64,000 bases of DNA from Gillisia xinjiangensis. GTDB taxonomy: Bacteria; Bacteroidota; Bacteroidia; Flavobacteriales; Flavobacteriaceae. Under the pieces are notes generated by a model. That model saw only the letters and a program-made list of their open reading frames with translations. It was not told the origin of the DNA and did no database searches. Of this stretch, positions 34,301 through 40,410 are shown one piece after another. Made by a program: the position numbers and the translations under genes. Numbering within the stretch: the first letter of the stretch is position 1; each line of letters opens with the position of its first letter. The stretch spans positions 248,001-312,000 of the forward strand of contig NZ_JBKAHK010000004.1 in the NCBI RefSeq assembly GCF_046298265.1. The letters run 5' to 3'.

Positions 34301-35349
34301 CCCTGAAAAACCTCGACATCAAATTGCCGGGAAAAAGTGCCATCAATTTTTCCGGATCGATCGATCATTTTTCGGAATTTATAAATAATTCCTATGAAAA
34401 CAGTATTCATAAATCCAATTTCTCTATTCATTCGCCATATCTGAACACTGACGACCTCAAGGAATTTTTAAAGAATGCGACATTAAACAATGAAACGCCA
34501 ACCCGAAAAGAAACAGATCTGCAGAAATTAAAGGATGCCATGGTCAAGATCAATACATCCTTCTATCCAACTTTAGGCGTTAAGATAGATACCTTAAAGC
34601 ATAAGGATTTTACTTTGACCGATTTTGGAATGGATCTTTTGTTTGACGATACCGGCAAGTTTAAAATTGAAGACACACAACTCGATTTTCATGGTGGCGC
34701 TATCGCCCTAACTATGGAGGTTGACTTAAAAACCAGTGACAACCTGCCTGTGACCATTGATATGAAAGCAACTGACGTTGACATTCACGAGCTGGTAACA
34801 GGATTTGATTATTTTAATGATGCTGATTTAAGAGCCACTGACACCATAGAAGGAATGCTTGATTTGCATTTAAAAGCGATTGGAGCTCTTGATAATGATG
34901 GCAAAGTGAAGCTGGAGTCTTTAAACGGCACCTTAGAATTACAGTTAAAGGATTTTGAACTTTTCAATTACAAACCCATCATAGAAAACTCGGTAATGAT
35001 GAAAGATGAGCGTTTTGAGAAGTTGCGATTTAGACCCATCGTTCAGACTTTTGAAATTAGGGATGGTGTACTCCTCATTCCCCAAACGGAAATACAATCC
35101 TCTGCCATTCATGTTTTTGTAGAAGGAAAGGTAAAGTTTGATGAGTATATCGATGTTTGGCTATCGCTGCCCTGGAGGAACCTTAAAAGTAAGGATGGTT
35201 TGACGCTTCCAGAAAAAACAACCTTTGCAAAGGCAGGTTCAAAATTCTACCTGCAACTTGTACAGGATAAGAACCATGAAAAAGAGCGGAAGCAAAAGTT
35301 GAATGTAAAAGTACGGTTGAGCAATCGGCAGTTACAGAAGGAAAAATAG
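31399..35349 (+). CDS. AsmA-like giant envelope protein
   Basis: 1316 residues from a TTG start; no in-frame ATG lies near the N-terminus. A single membrane anchor (about 16-38, VIILLPIALFTLGWL) is followed by a long periplasmic part made of repeating beta-strand units. SGFPKVEFILKNITH (N-terminal AsmA domain) and a C-terminal AsmA-like region (about 1130-1300, with AIHVFVEGKVKFDEYIDVWL) identify the family. AsmA-type proteins form beta-taco bridges linked to phospholipid transport and outer-membrane balance. Repeated short units such as FYPEIELDIDSLQYD, FYPTLGVKIDTLKH and FHPQFGIRVDTLQYN show internal duplication. It stands alone between two repeat-rich stretches. Confidence 0.85.
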   Translation: MEAKNAKYKKSTFRTWLPRILKTLAVIILLPIALFTLGWLNRDTIINELQDWYSENSTGTFTVEKVNTTFLSGFPKVEFILKNITHTSTDTITDINLTLHIDEAKLIVGAGNLLIGNIKFENISINNARITSEVISKRSLEYHEQLRRLKSQTQQKGLNLPEWLAEDGAAFSIYNVKYIGKDSISNRYFDYNIHEIEGFYKGKDLQLSGSAFFDVTINKLGFNTKKGSFSNGARLVGKPKFMIDIQNDQIEIPEFPLRIDEQNFRLNAQLNLSELDSYLFNFQNDKTDYKAVKGLLTDSIAVKMENFDIQKPFKSTVKIAGNFAYGNDPDILATFSTKNNDLIISNKLHLKNASFGGCLTTDIYETDEDRKAKKSSKDIKIAFDRIEADLEDAKVLIQHGYYQNTRDVSNFVEATILLDGSNESLTRIIKTENFDFKGGRFRLNAAIAGEIPNMYHFLNIATGHFNLEGTQVILKKNGLQLPIQNINLELAPENSYLKQLVINLPNGENLVLYGQLKNLSGLLSKEPGFPTTSQIFLDSKNLNVNELIATALQFIPKSDLNKNNRKTLHETLDAVYTQFHPQFGIRVDTLQYNDHVIHNLKSGITLLNSETILLRNFDFKYYESSTSLNGNLIIYGPESKFKDAIYMDAEATSSGSIAVFKELFNIELFHIDSGEFQFQGKVNGNVKRFSELLNNARGDLALTNTKLYYEPADMEVVIDSISLFLDNSDILLNKFSLEVDEQTPLNLTGSIKQFPSFLLNDVQNAGSMALKIQAPFVNVDDVLNTIKSFDNENADKELRTKKAMHSLFKDMYKFYPEIELDIDSLQYDGLITENLKAAIYFENDSILRLNHLDVTYKDTKVYIEGTINAHSSKEDLSGGNPFDLDFFVKVKGKSEDLNDYLKTTNFIFQSGDFEFVGNYNAQSEDLNIMNSKTFGDLKLSNTRIDYTAANLQIPVDSLHLEINDDLATLKNLDIKLPGKSAINFSGSIDHFSEFINNSYENSIHKSNFSIHSPYLNTDDLKEFLKNATLNNETPTRKETDLQKLKDAMVKINTSFYPTLGVKIDTLKHKDFTLTDFGMDLLFDDTGKFKIEDTQLDFHGGAIALTMEVDLKTSDNLPVTIDMKATDVDIHELVTGFDYFNDADLRATDTIEGMLDLHLKAIGALDNDGKVKLESLNGTLELQLKDFELFNYKPIIENSVMMKDERFEKLRFRPIVQTFEIRDGVLLIPQTEIQSSAIHVFVEGKVKFDEYIDVWLSLPWRNLKSKDGLTLPEKTTFAKAGSKFYLQLVQDKNHEKERKQKLNVKVRLSNRQLQKEK

Positions 35350-35436
35350 ACAAGTTTCAAAGTTGAAAAGTTTAAAAGTTTAAAAGTTTAAAAGTTAGAA
35401 AGTTAGAAAGTTCAAAAGTTAAACGCAAATCCACTC

Positions 35437-35501
35437 GAGTCATTTCGAAATGAGCCTGTCATTGCGATCCCGGGTTTTGGATCGGGAGAAGCAATCTGGC
35501 G
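35437..35501. repeat. 65-nt dispersed hairpin repeat, copy 1
   Basis: Begins GAGTCATTTCGAAATGAGCC and ends AGAAGCAATCTGGCG. The outer ATTGC/GCAAT and inner CGATCC/GGATCG pairs give a hairpin. Copies 2 (35551-35615) and 3 (38449-38513) have the same length with a few substitutions. Confidence 0.8.
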
Positions 35502-35550
35502 AATAATTCAAAGTTCAAAGCTAAACGCTAAACGGAAAAGCCATCCCCTG

Positions 35551-35615
35551 GAGTCATTTCGAAATGAGCCTGTCATTGCGATCCCGATTTTTGGATCGGG
35601 AGAAGCAATCTGGCG
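35551..35615. repeat. 65-nt dispersed hairpin repeat, copy 2
   Basis: Same unit as at 35437. It is preceded by AACGCTAAACGGAAAAGCC and ATCCCCTG, which also precede the third copy at 38449, so copies 2 and 3 share an extended unit of about 90 nt. Confidence 0.8.
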
Positions 35616-36182
35616 ATTGAGAAATCTCAAATTAGTAAAGCCAAAACTCCCTTAAAACCTTCTACCTTCAAACATGAGATTTCTCGTCGCTTTATTCCGA
35701 AAACCTGACAAAAGCCTAATAAAAATCAATGCCTTCAGGCAAACAAATTTCAAGTTTAAACCGCTCGCTCGAAATGACAGTGGTAAAAAAGTTTCAAAGT
35801 TCAAAAAGTTAAACGGAAAATACCCATTCTTTGCGGTAAAAGCTGAACCGCAGAGAACTCTAATAAAATAGATAACTAAAAGCATCCAGAGAAAACAAAT
35901 CTCTCCGTGAACTTTGTGTAAACCTCTGTGACCTTTGTGGTAAAAAAATTTCAAAGTTCAAAAAGTTTCAAAATGCAAAAGTTAGAAAGTTCCCTAATAA
36001 ACGTATTAGTTTCGATAAAAAAGAGCAACCGAAGAGAGCGGAAAGAAAAGATAAATGAAAACCAATAGGGAAAGAGCATTTCTACGGCCTTATAAGAGAT
36101 CTTTCTCCATAAAAATAGTTCGTGGCCGGTCTAAGCTAATTTCCTAAGCTTAAATCTTCCTTATTTAATCAGCCATTGCTGC

Positions 36183-36220
36183 TAAATAACTATTCAATAA
36201 AATAATTGAATAGTTATTTA
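36183..36220 (+). promoter_or_regulatory. operator: 16-bp perfect inverted repeat before ArsR-rhodanese gene
   Basis: TAAATAACTATTCAAT and its exact complement ATTGAATAGTTATTTA are separated by six bases. The right arm contains the -33 TTG of the promoter that follows. An AT-rich palindrome containing ATTCAAT/ATTGAAT over the promoter is the usual operator of ArsR-family repressors, so autoregulation is likely. Confidence 0.75.
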
Positions 36221-36234
36221 TATTTTTATCTTTG
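36206..36234 (+). promoter_or_regulatory. Bacteroidota-type promoter of the ArsR-rhodanese gene
   Basis: TTG at 36206-36208 and TATCTTTG at 36227-36234 are separated by 18 bases and match the TTG / TAnnTTTG consensus exactly. The ATG lies 30 bases further on. Confidence 0.75.
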
Positions 36235-36264
36235 CAACTGAAATTCAGCTAAAGATTTGAAGCT

Positions 36265-36945
36265 ATGGAGAAGAGGGAGTTTAAGAATAAAATATATACC
36301 GAGCTGGCAAAAGTGACCAAGGCGCTGGGAAATCCCCGCCGAATGGAAATCATTGATCTGTTGGCACAAGGTCCTTTTTCTGTGGAGAAGATCGCAGAAC
36401 AAACAAGTTTGAGTGTCGCCAACGCCTCGCAACATTTGCAGGTATTAAAAGGGGCGCTCCTGGTAGAGATCAGCAGAAAGGGAAATTTCATTTACTATCA
36501 TCTTGCCGGTGAGAGCGTATTTCAGGTCTGGAGGGCTTTACGGGAACTTGGGCTTGCCCAAAACGCTGAAGCAGAGAAACTCGTTCATGATTTTTATCAT
36601 TCCGAAAATCAACTGGAACCCGTAACATTGAAAGAGTTACGTCAGAAAATTACCGGGCAGGATGTTGTCATTCTCGATGTGCGTCCGGGGGAAGAGTATG
36701 AACATGGCCACATTAAGGAAGCCATTTCTATTCCCGTGGAAGAGCTTGCCGGCCGAATGGATGAACTTCCCAGAGATTCGGAAATTATCGCCTATTGCCG
36801 TGGGCCCTTATGCGTATATGCCGATGAGGCAGTAAGCTTGCTGAGAGAAAAAGGTTTTAAGGCAAAAAGATTAAAAGAAGGATATCCGGATTGGAAAGCG
36901 ATGGGTTTTCCTGCTGAGATAAGTCATTTAGATAATTCGGAATAA
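36265..36945 (+). CDS. ArsR-family regulator fused to a rhodanese domain
   Basis: 226 residues. The winged-helix ArsR domain covers about 10-95 (KALGNPRRMEIIDLLAQGPF, then TSLSVANASQHLQVLKGALL). A rhodanese domain covers about 120-220: DVVILDVRPGEEYEHGHIKE and the active-site loop AYCRGPLCVYADEA with Cys178 and a second Cys183. Such fusions are thought to sense reactive sulfur or metals through the rhodanese cysteine, but the inducer is not known. A 16-bp inverted repeat over the promoter suggests autoregulation. An MFS transporter follows on the same strand after 178 bases and is the likely regulated partner. Confidence 0.9.
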   Translation: MEKREFKNKIYTELAKVTKALGNPRRMEIIDLLAQGPFSVEKIAEQTSLSVANASQHLQVLKGALLVEISRKGNFIYYHLAGESVFQVWRALRELGLAQNAEAEKLVHDFYHSENQLEPVTLKELRQKITGQDVVILDVRPGEEYEHGHIKEAISIPVEELAGRMDELPRDSEIIAYCRGPLCVYADEAVSLLREKGFKAKRLKEGYPDWKAMGFPAEISHLDNSE

Positions 36946-37064
36946 AAAAATAGCAATCATAACTGAATGTTTATCGGTTAAATCAAAAACCCGGGGGAGC
37001 CTGCCCGAAACATTCAGGCGGTTTAAACCCTCAATGAGGGAAATCAAGTCCTGGTTCCTGATTC

Positions 37065-37154
37065 ATGTACTTACGCCAAAAGCGCAACGATCTTGACTCT
37101 TTACCAGACATTACTCAAAAAATATGCAAAAAGATACGCTGGAACACGGATTAA
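37065..37154 (+). CDS. putative leader peptide overlapping the MFS gene start
   Basis: A 29-codon frame starting with ATG, reading MYLRQKRNDLDSLPDITQKI and ending after RWNTD at 37154, thus running 31 bases into the MFS gene (ATG 37124) in another frame. The first 16 codons match the TTG-started frame in front of yidD (26744). Translation of this frame would interfere with or feed initiation at the MFS start. Confidence 0.35.
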   Translation: MYLRQKRNDLDSLPDITQKICKKIRWNTD

Positions 37155-38383
37155 AGGAAAACTGGAAACAGTTTACCCTGCTGGTAATTGTAAATGCCTT
37201 TGTGGGTGGAATGGTAGGTTTGGAACGCAGTATTCTGCCCGAGATTGCCGAAAAGGAATTTGGCATAGCTGCCACCAGCGCAATCCTCTCCTTTATTGTA
37301 GTGTTCGGGATCGTGAAGGCCATCTCCAATTATTATGCTGGAGCCCTTGCCAATAAGTTTGGACGAAAGAACCTGCTGGTCCTGGGATGGATCTTTGCAA
37401 TTCCCATCCCGTTTATCCTGATGTTTGCCGAAAACTGGAACTGGATAATCGCTGCCAATGTCTTGCTGGGGATCAACCAGGGGCTTGCCTGGTCCAGCAC
37501 CGTGGTTATGAAAATTGATCTTGTTGGCGAAAGACAGCGCGGATTTGCCATGGGCCTTAATGAATTTGCAGGATATCTGGCTGTAGGTCTGGTTGCCTGG
37601 TTAACGGGCTGGATAGCCGCCGAGTACGGCCTTAGGCCCTATCCTTTTTATCTGGGCATCATACTGATGGTTCTGGGATTGCTATCCAGTATTTTTCTTA
37701 TAAAAGATACACGTGGCCATGCTTTGAAAGAGGGAGATACCAGTGATTTTCCCTTGCTGAAAAACATTTTCTGGGACACCACCTGGAAAGATAAGAACCT
37801 TGGATCTGTCACCCAGGCGGGGCTTATCAATAATCTGAATGATGGGATGGCCTGGGGTCTTTTTCCAATCCTTCTGGCCACCAGGGGATTTAACCTGGAA
37901 CAAATAGGGATTGTAGTAGCTGTTTACCCCGGCGTGTGGGGAATTGGACAATTATTCACCGGAAGGATGGCCGATAAGTTCTGCAAAAAAGATATGCTCT
38001 TTGTTGGGATGTTCTTACAGGCAGTAGTGCTAATCGCCCTTGTATGGGCAAATACCATGTGGCAATTCGTAGGGTTGATGGCCCTTCTGGGCTGGGGAAC
38101 TGCGATGGTTTATCCAACCTTCCTGGCCACTATTGCTGAAAACACCCATCCTACCGACAGGGCTAAAAGTATCGGGATTTTCCGGCTTTGGAGGGATATG
38201 GGTTATGCAGTGGGAGCCATCCTTACCGGTGTGATTTCAGATCTTATAAGTATAGAAGCTGCTATTGCGATAGTGGGCGCGCTCACCTTCTTTTCTTCCA
38301 TAGTTATTTATGTAAGAATGAAATGCGGCGAAGGAAGTTCGGTCAGGCTGCTGAGGATCAAAAGTTCAAAGTTAGAAAGTTGA
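37124..38383 (+). CDS. MFS transporter
   Basis: 419 residues with about twelve membrane helices. Loop 2-3 has the MFS signature (GALANKFGRKNLLVLGW), and its counterpart in the second half is GRMADKFCKKDMLFVG. It has the layout of a small-molecule exporter; the substrate is not readable. Placement behind an ArsR-rhodanese regulator suggests export of a sulfur, arsenic or metal-related toxicant. The last dozen codons (IKSSKLES) lie in an AAAGTT repeat tract, so the original stop has been replaced by repeat-derived sequence. A short upstream frame overlaps the start. Confidence 0.88.
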   Translation: MQKDTLEHGLKENWKQFTLLVIVNAFVGGMVGLERSILPEIAEKEFGIAATSAILSFIVVFGIVKAISNYYAGALANKFGRKNLLVLGWIFAIPIPFILMFAENWNWIIAANVLLGINQGLAWSSTVVMKIDLVGERQRGFAMGLNEFAGYLAVGLVAWLTGWIAAEYGLRPYPFYLGIILMVLGLLSSIFLIKDTRGHALKEGDTSDFPLLKNIFWDTTWKDKNLGSVTQAGLINNLNDGMAWGLFPILLATRGFNLEQIGIVVAVYPGVWGIGQLFTGRMADKFCKKDMLFVGMFLQAVVLIALVWANTMWQFVGLMALLGWGTAMVYPTFLATIAENTHPTDRAKSIGIFRLWRDMGYAVGAILTGVISDLISIEAAIAIVGALTFFSSIVIYVRMKCGEGSSVRLLRIKSSKLES

Positions 38384-38384
38384 A

Positions 38385-38705
38385 AAGTTCAAAGTTTCAA
38401 AAGTTCAAAGTTTCAAAAGTTAACGCTAAACGGAAAAGCCATCCCCTGGAGTCATTTCGAAATGAGCCTGTCCTTGCGATCCCGATTTTTGGATCGGGAG
38501 AAGCAATCTGGCGAATAATTCAAAGTTCAAAAAATCAAAATTCAAAGCTAAACGCTAAGCGGAAAACCCATTCTTTTCGAAAAAAAGAGTAACAACAGAG
38601 AACGCACAGCAAAAGAAAATCTCCCCGCGACCTTTGCGTAAACCTCTGCGATCTTGGCGCTAAAATGAATTAATCGTAGATAAAAAATTTAACCGCAGAG
38701 AGCGC
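38385..38705. repeat. repeat-rich region with AAAGTT tracts, 65-nt repeat and CTTTGCG palindrome
   Basis: The AAAGTT tract covers about 38359-38422 (starting inside the MFS gene) and 38518-38550. A CTTTGTG-type element spans about 38589-38664, from AACAACAGAGAACGCACAGC to CTCTGCGATCTTGGCGCTAA. The beginning of another element lies at 38691-38708. Nothing else is visible up to the SRPBCC gene apart from the hairpin at 38710 and a worn repeat near 38920-38970. Confidence 0.7.
38449..38513. repeat. 65-nt dispersed hairpin repeat, copy 3
   Basis: Same 65-nt unit as at 35437 and 35551. It differs from copy 2 by a single C for A in the CCTTGCG part, and shares the preceding 27 bases with copy 2. 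Confidence 0.8.
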
Positions 38706-38709
38706 AAAG

Positions 38710-38745
38710 AAAAACCCTCAGAACTATTAAGTCCTGAGGGTTTTT
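38710..38745. terminator. terminator-like hairpin
   Basis: AAAAACCCTCAG pairs exactly with CTGAGGGTTTTT across a 12-base loop. T- and A-runs on the two sides allow use in either direction. It could end transcription from the MFS side. Confidence 0.6.
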
Positions 38746-39067
38746 AATTAAGTGTGATGCTGAGGGTATTTAAAAATACAATTGAAGGTCTTTAAGAATG
38801 CTTCTGTTTTTATTCAATCCTAATTCTCTCATAAAAGATACTTAAAACATTTTCTTCAATTTTTATTATGATTTATCTTAAGGTAAAATTCTGATTATGA
38901 ATGTTTTTGCTCAATTTAACCAGAAAGAGCGCGAAGAAAACCCGCAGAGAGTGCAAAGAAAAACTCAGTGACTTTTGCTGAATTTCGATTTTTGAAACCA
39001 GGAAACATCCGCATGGGAATTTACAGATCAGAATTAACCGGCATTTATAAACTTAAATTAAATAATC

Positions 39068-39571
39068 ATGAAAACAGATCTTTTAATGAATTTTTCCATT
39101 GACAGGGAAAATAAAAGAATAAATGTAAAGAGAGAATTTGCAGCACCACTTTCCAAAGTTTGGGCTGCATGGACAGAAAGTCGGATTCTGGACCAATGGT
39201 GGGCCCCGAAACCCTGGAAGGCTACCACCAAAACAATGGATTTTAAAGAAGGGGGATTCTGGCTGTATGTAATGGAGGGACCAAGTGGAACAAAACATTG
39301 GTCAAGGGCAGATTACAAAGAGATTATCTCCTTAAAAAGTTTTTCAGGCTGGGATGCATTTTGTGACGAAAACGGAACGGTTGACACGGCGTTACCCATA
39401 TCATTCTGGACCGTTGGATTCAGTGAAAAATCCAATTCAACATTAGTTTCAATAGAAACAAAGTTTGATTTGCTTTCTGATCTTGAAAAATTGCTTGAAA
39501 TGGGCTTTAAAGAAGGATTTACGGCTGCACTGGAAAATCTTGACGAATTGTTGGGTTCGGGGTGGGAATAA
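39068..39571 (+). CDS. SRPBCC/AHSA1-like protein
   Basis: 167 residues, cytosolic. The N-terminal strand KRINVKREFAAPLSKVWAAW followed by SRILDQWWAPKPW is the hallmark of the AHSA1 branch of the START/SRPBCC fold; it closes with a long helix GFKEGFTAALENLDELLGSG. These proteins hold a deep hydrophobic cavity; in bacteria most have no assigned ligand. It stands alone, with repeat-rich DNA upstream and a converging gene downstream. An ATG six codons later (MNFSID) is a possible alternative start. Confidence 0.85.
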   Translation: MKTDLLMNFSIDRENKRINVKREFAAPLSKVWAAWTESRILDQWWAPKPWKATTKTMDFKEGGFWLYVMEGPSGTKHWSRADYKEIISLKSFSGWDAFCDENGTVDTALPISFWTVGFSEKSNSTLVSIETKFDLLSDLEKLLEMGFKEGFTAALENLDELLGSGWE

Positions 39572-39664
39572 AAAATTCCACTTTAAAAAGAAAGGCTGGC
39601 CTTAGATAAAAAAAGCTACGGATGAAACTCTCTGTAAACTTTCGGTAATAAAGAATTAACCACG

Positions 39665-40102
39665 TTAAAGGAAAAGAATCACCCCAGCCAACACCCACCT
39701 CTCCGGTACTTCTTCAAAATAGTAAATGGGCTTGCCATATAGATCTGATCTTCTGAGGATATTCCCGTCGAGGTAGTACAGTTTTTCCCCGTAGCGGTTT
39801 TCGGTTTTAATAAAGTTGCCATCGAAAAACAGCAATGCTTCTCCATACCTGTTCTTTACTTTTACCGTTTGATCATCCAGGAAGTACAATGGTTTCCCAT
39901 AATTGCTCTGCAACTTCAAGGTTTTATTGTCATAAAACAAAACAGGCTTTCCATACCTGTCGTTTGCCTTCAGCGTATTTCCGTCGACAAAGTAAACTTT
40001 ACTGCCATACCTGTTCTCCAGGTGAACAGACTGTGCCATTCCAGCAACAGAAAGCAGAAGAAAAAAAATGAAGGACAAGAGTTTTAGCAATATCAAAAGC
40101 AA
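39665..40102 (-). CDS. exported tandem-repeat protein (18-residue RYG repeats)
   Basis: 145 residues. Signal peptide about 1-24 (ending GMAQS). The mature protein is made of six near-identical 18-residue units of the form R/N-Y-G-x-x-x-Y-F-x-D-x-x-T-L-K-x-x-N: RYGSKVYFVDGNTLKAND, RYGKPVLFYDNKTLKLQS, NYGKPLYFLDDQTVKVKN, RYGEALLFFDGNFIKTEN and RYGEKLYYLDGNILRRSD, with a last partial unit LYGKPIYYFEE. The alternation of aromatic and charged residues suggests a small beta-solenoid or stacked beta-hairpins. I do not know the family. It converges on the SRPBCC gene, and no operon partner is evident. Confidence 0.75.
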   Translation of the reverse strand: MLLILLKLLSFIFFLLLSVAGMAQSVHLENRYGSKVYFVDGNTLKANDRYGKPVLFYDNKTLKLQSNYGKPLYFLDDQTVKVKNRYGEALLFFDGNFIKTENRYGEKLYYLDGNILRRSDLYGKPIYYFEEVPERWVLAGVILFL

Positions 40103-40137
40103 AAATTTAAATGTTATACAATATAGAAAAACCGGAC

Positions 40138-40320
40138 TTACTCCTCTACTCCTTCGCCGTATTTTTGTTTTAGGTAATCTCCAATCAGCAATACCGCAGG
40201 AAATAAAATTTCTTCTTCCAGGACCGCATGTTTTTGAAGCTCCTTATCAAACCCCAAAAGTTCCTGATGATTTTCCCTTTCCGCAACACGAATCATTTCA
40301 TCTAGAAAATGTGTGATCAT
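40138..40320 (-). CDS. hemerythrin-like fragment, possibly a pseudogene
   Basis: 60 residues. LQKHAVLEEEILFPAVLLIG (about 28-47) resembles the last metal-binding helix of hemerythrin-like or YtfE-type proteins (His-x3-Glu-Glu ... Leu-Phe-Pro). The rest of a hemerythrin domain, with at least three more histidines, is missing and a stop codon lies four codons upstream of the ATG. It is either a truncated remnant or a small protein of its own. An inverted AAAGTT tract lies at 40351-40394 on its 5' side. Confidence 0.4.
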   Translation of the reverse strand: MITHFLDEMIRVAERENHQELLGFDKELQKHAVLEEEILFPAVLLIGDYLKQKYGEGVEE

Positions 40321-40410
40321 TTGGTCAAAGCCTTAAGCCAGGAACCCCAAACTTAACTCTCCAATTTCCAACTTTTCAACTTTTCAACTTTTTTTACCAC
40401 TAACTAACCT

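Larger units (their letters stand above)
35352..36060. repeat. repeat-rich intergenic region
   Basis: No gene is supported in these 700 bases. AAAGTT tracts occur at 35352-35420, about 35787-35810 and 35949-35992. Two copies of a 65-nt hairpin repeat lie at 35437-35501 and 35551-35615. CTTTGTG-type palindromes lie at 35845-35946 and, more worn, around 36025-36095. The open frames seen here are by-products of these repeats. Confidence 0.75.

Noticed and set aside
35652..35954. 100-codon open frame on the minus strand after the AsmA-like gene
   Set aside because: Its start (HKGHRGLHKVHGE) is the usual translation of CTTTGTG repeats; the rest crosses other repeats.
38188..38592. 134-codon open frame overlapping the MFS gene end
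   Set aside because: Its first part is an out-of-frame shadow of the MFS transporter and the second part is repeat sequence.
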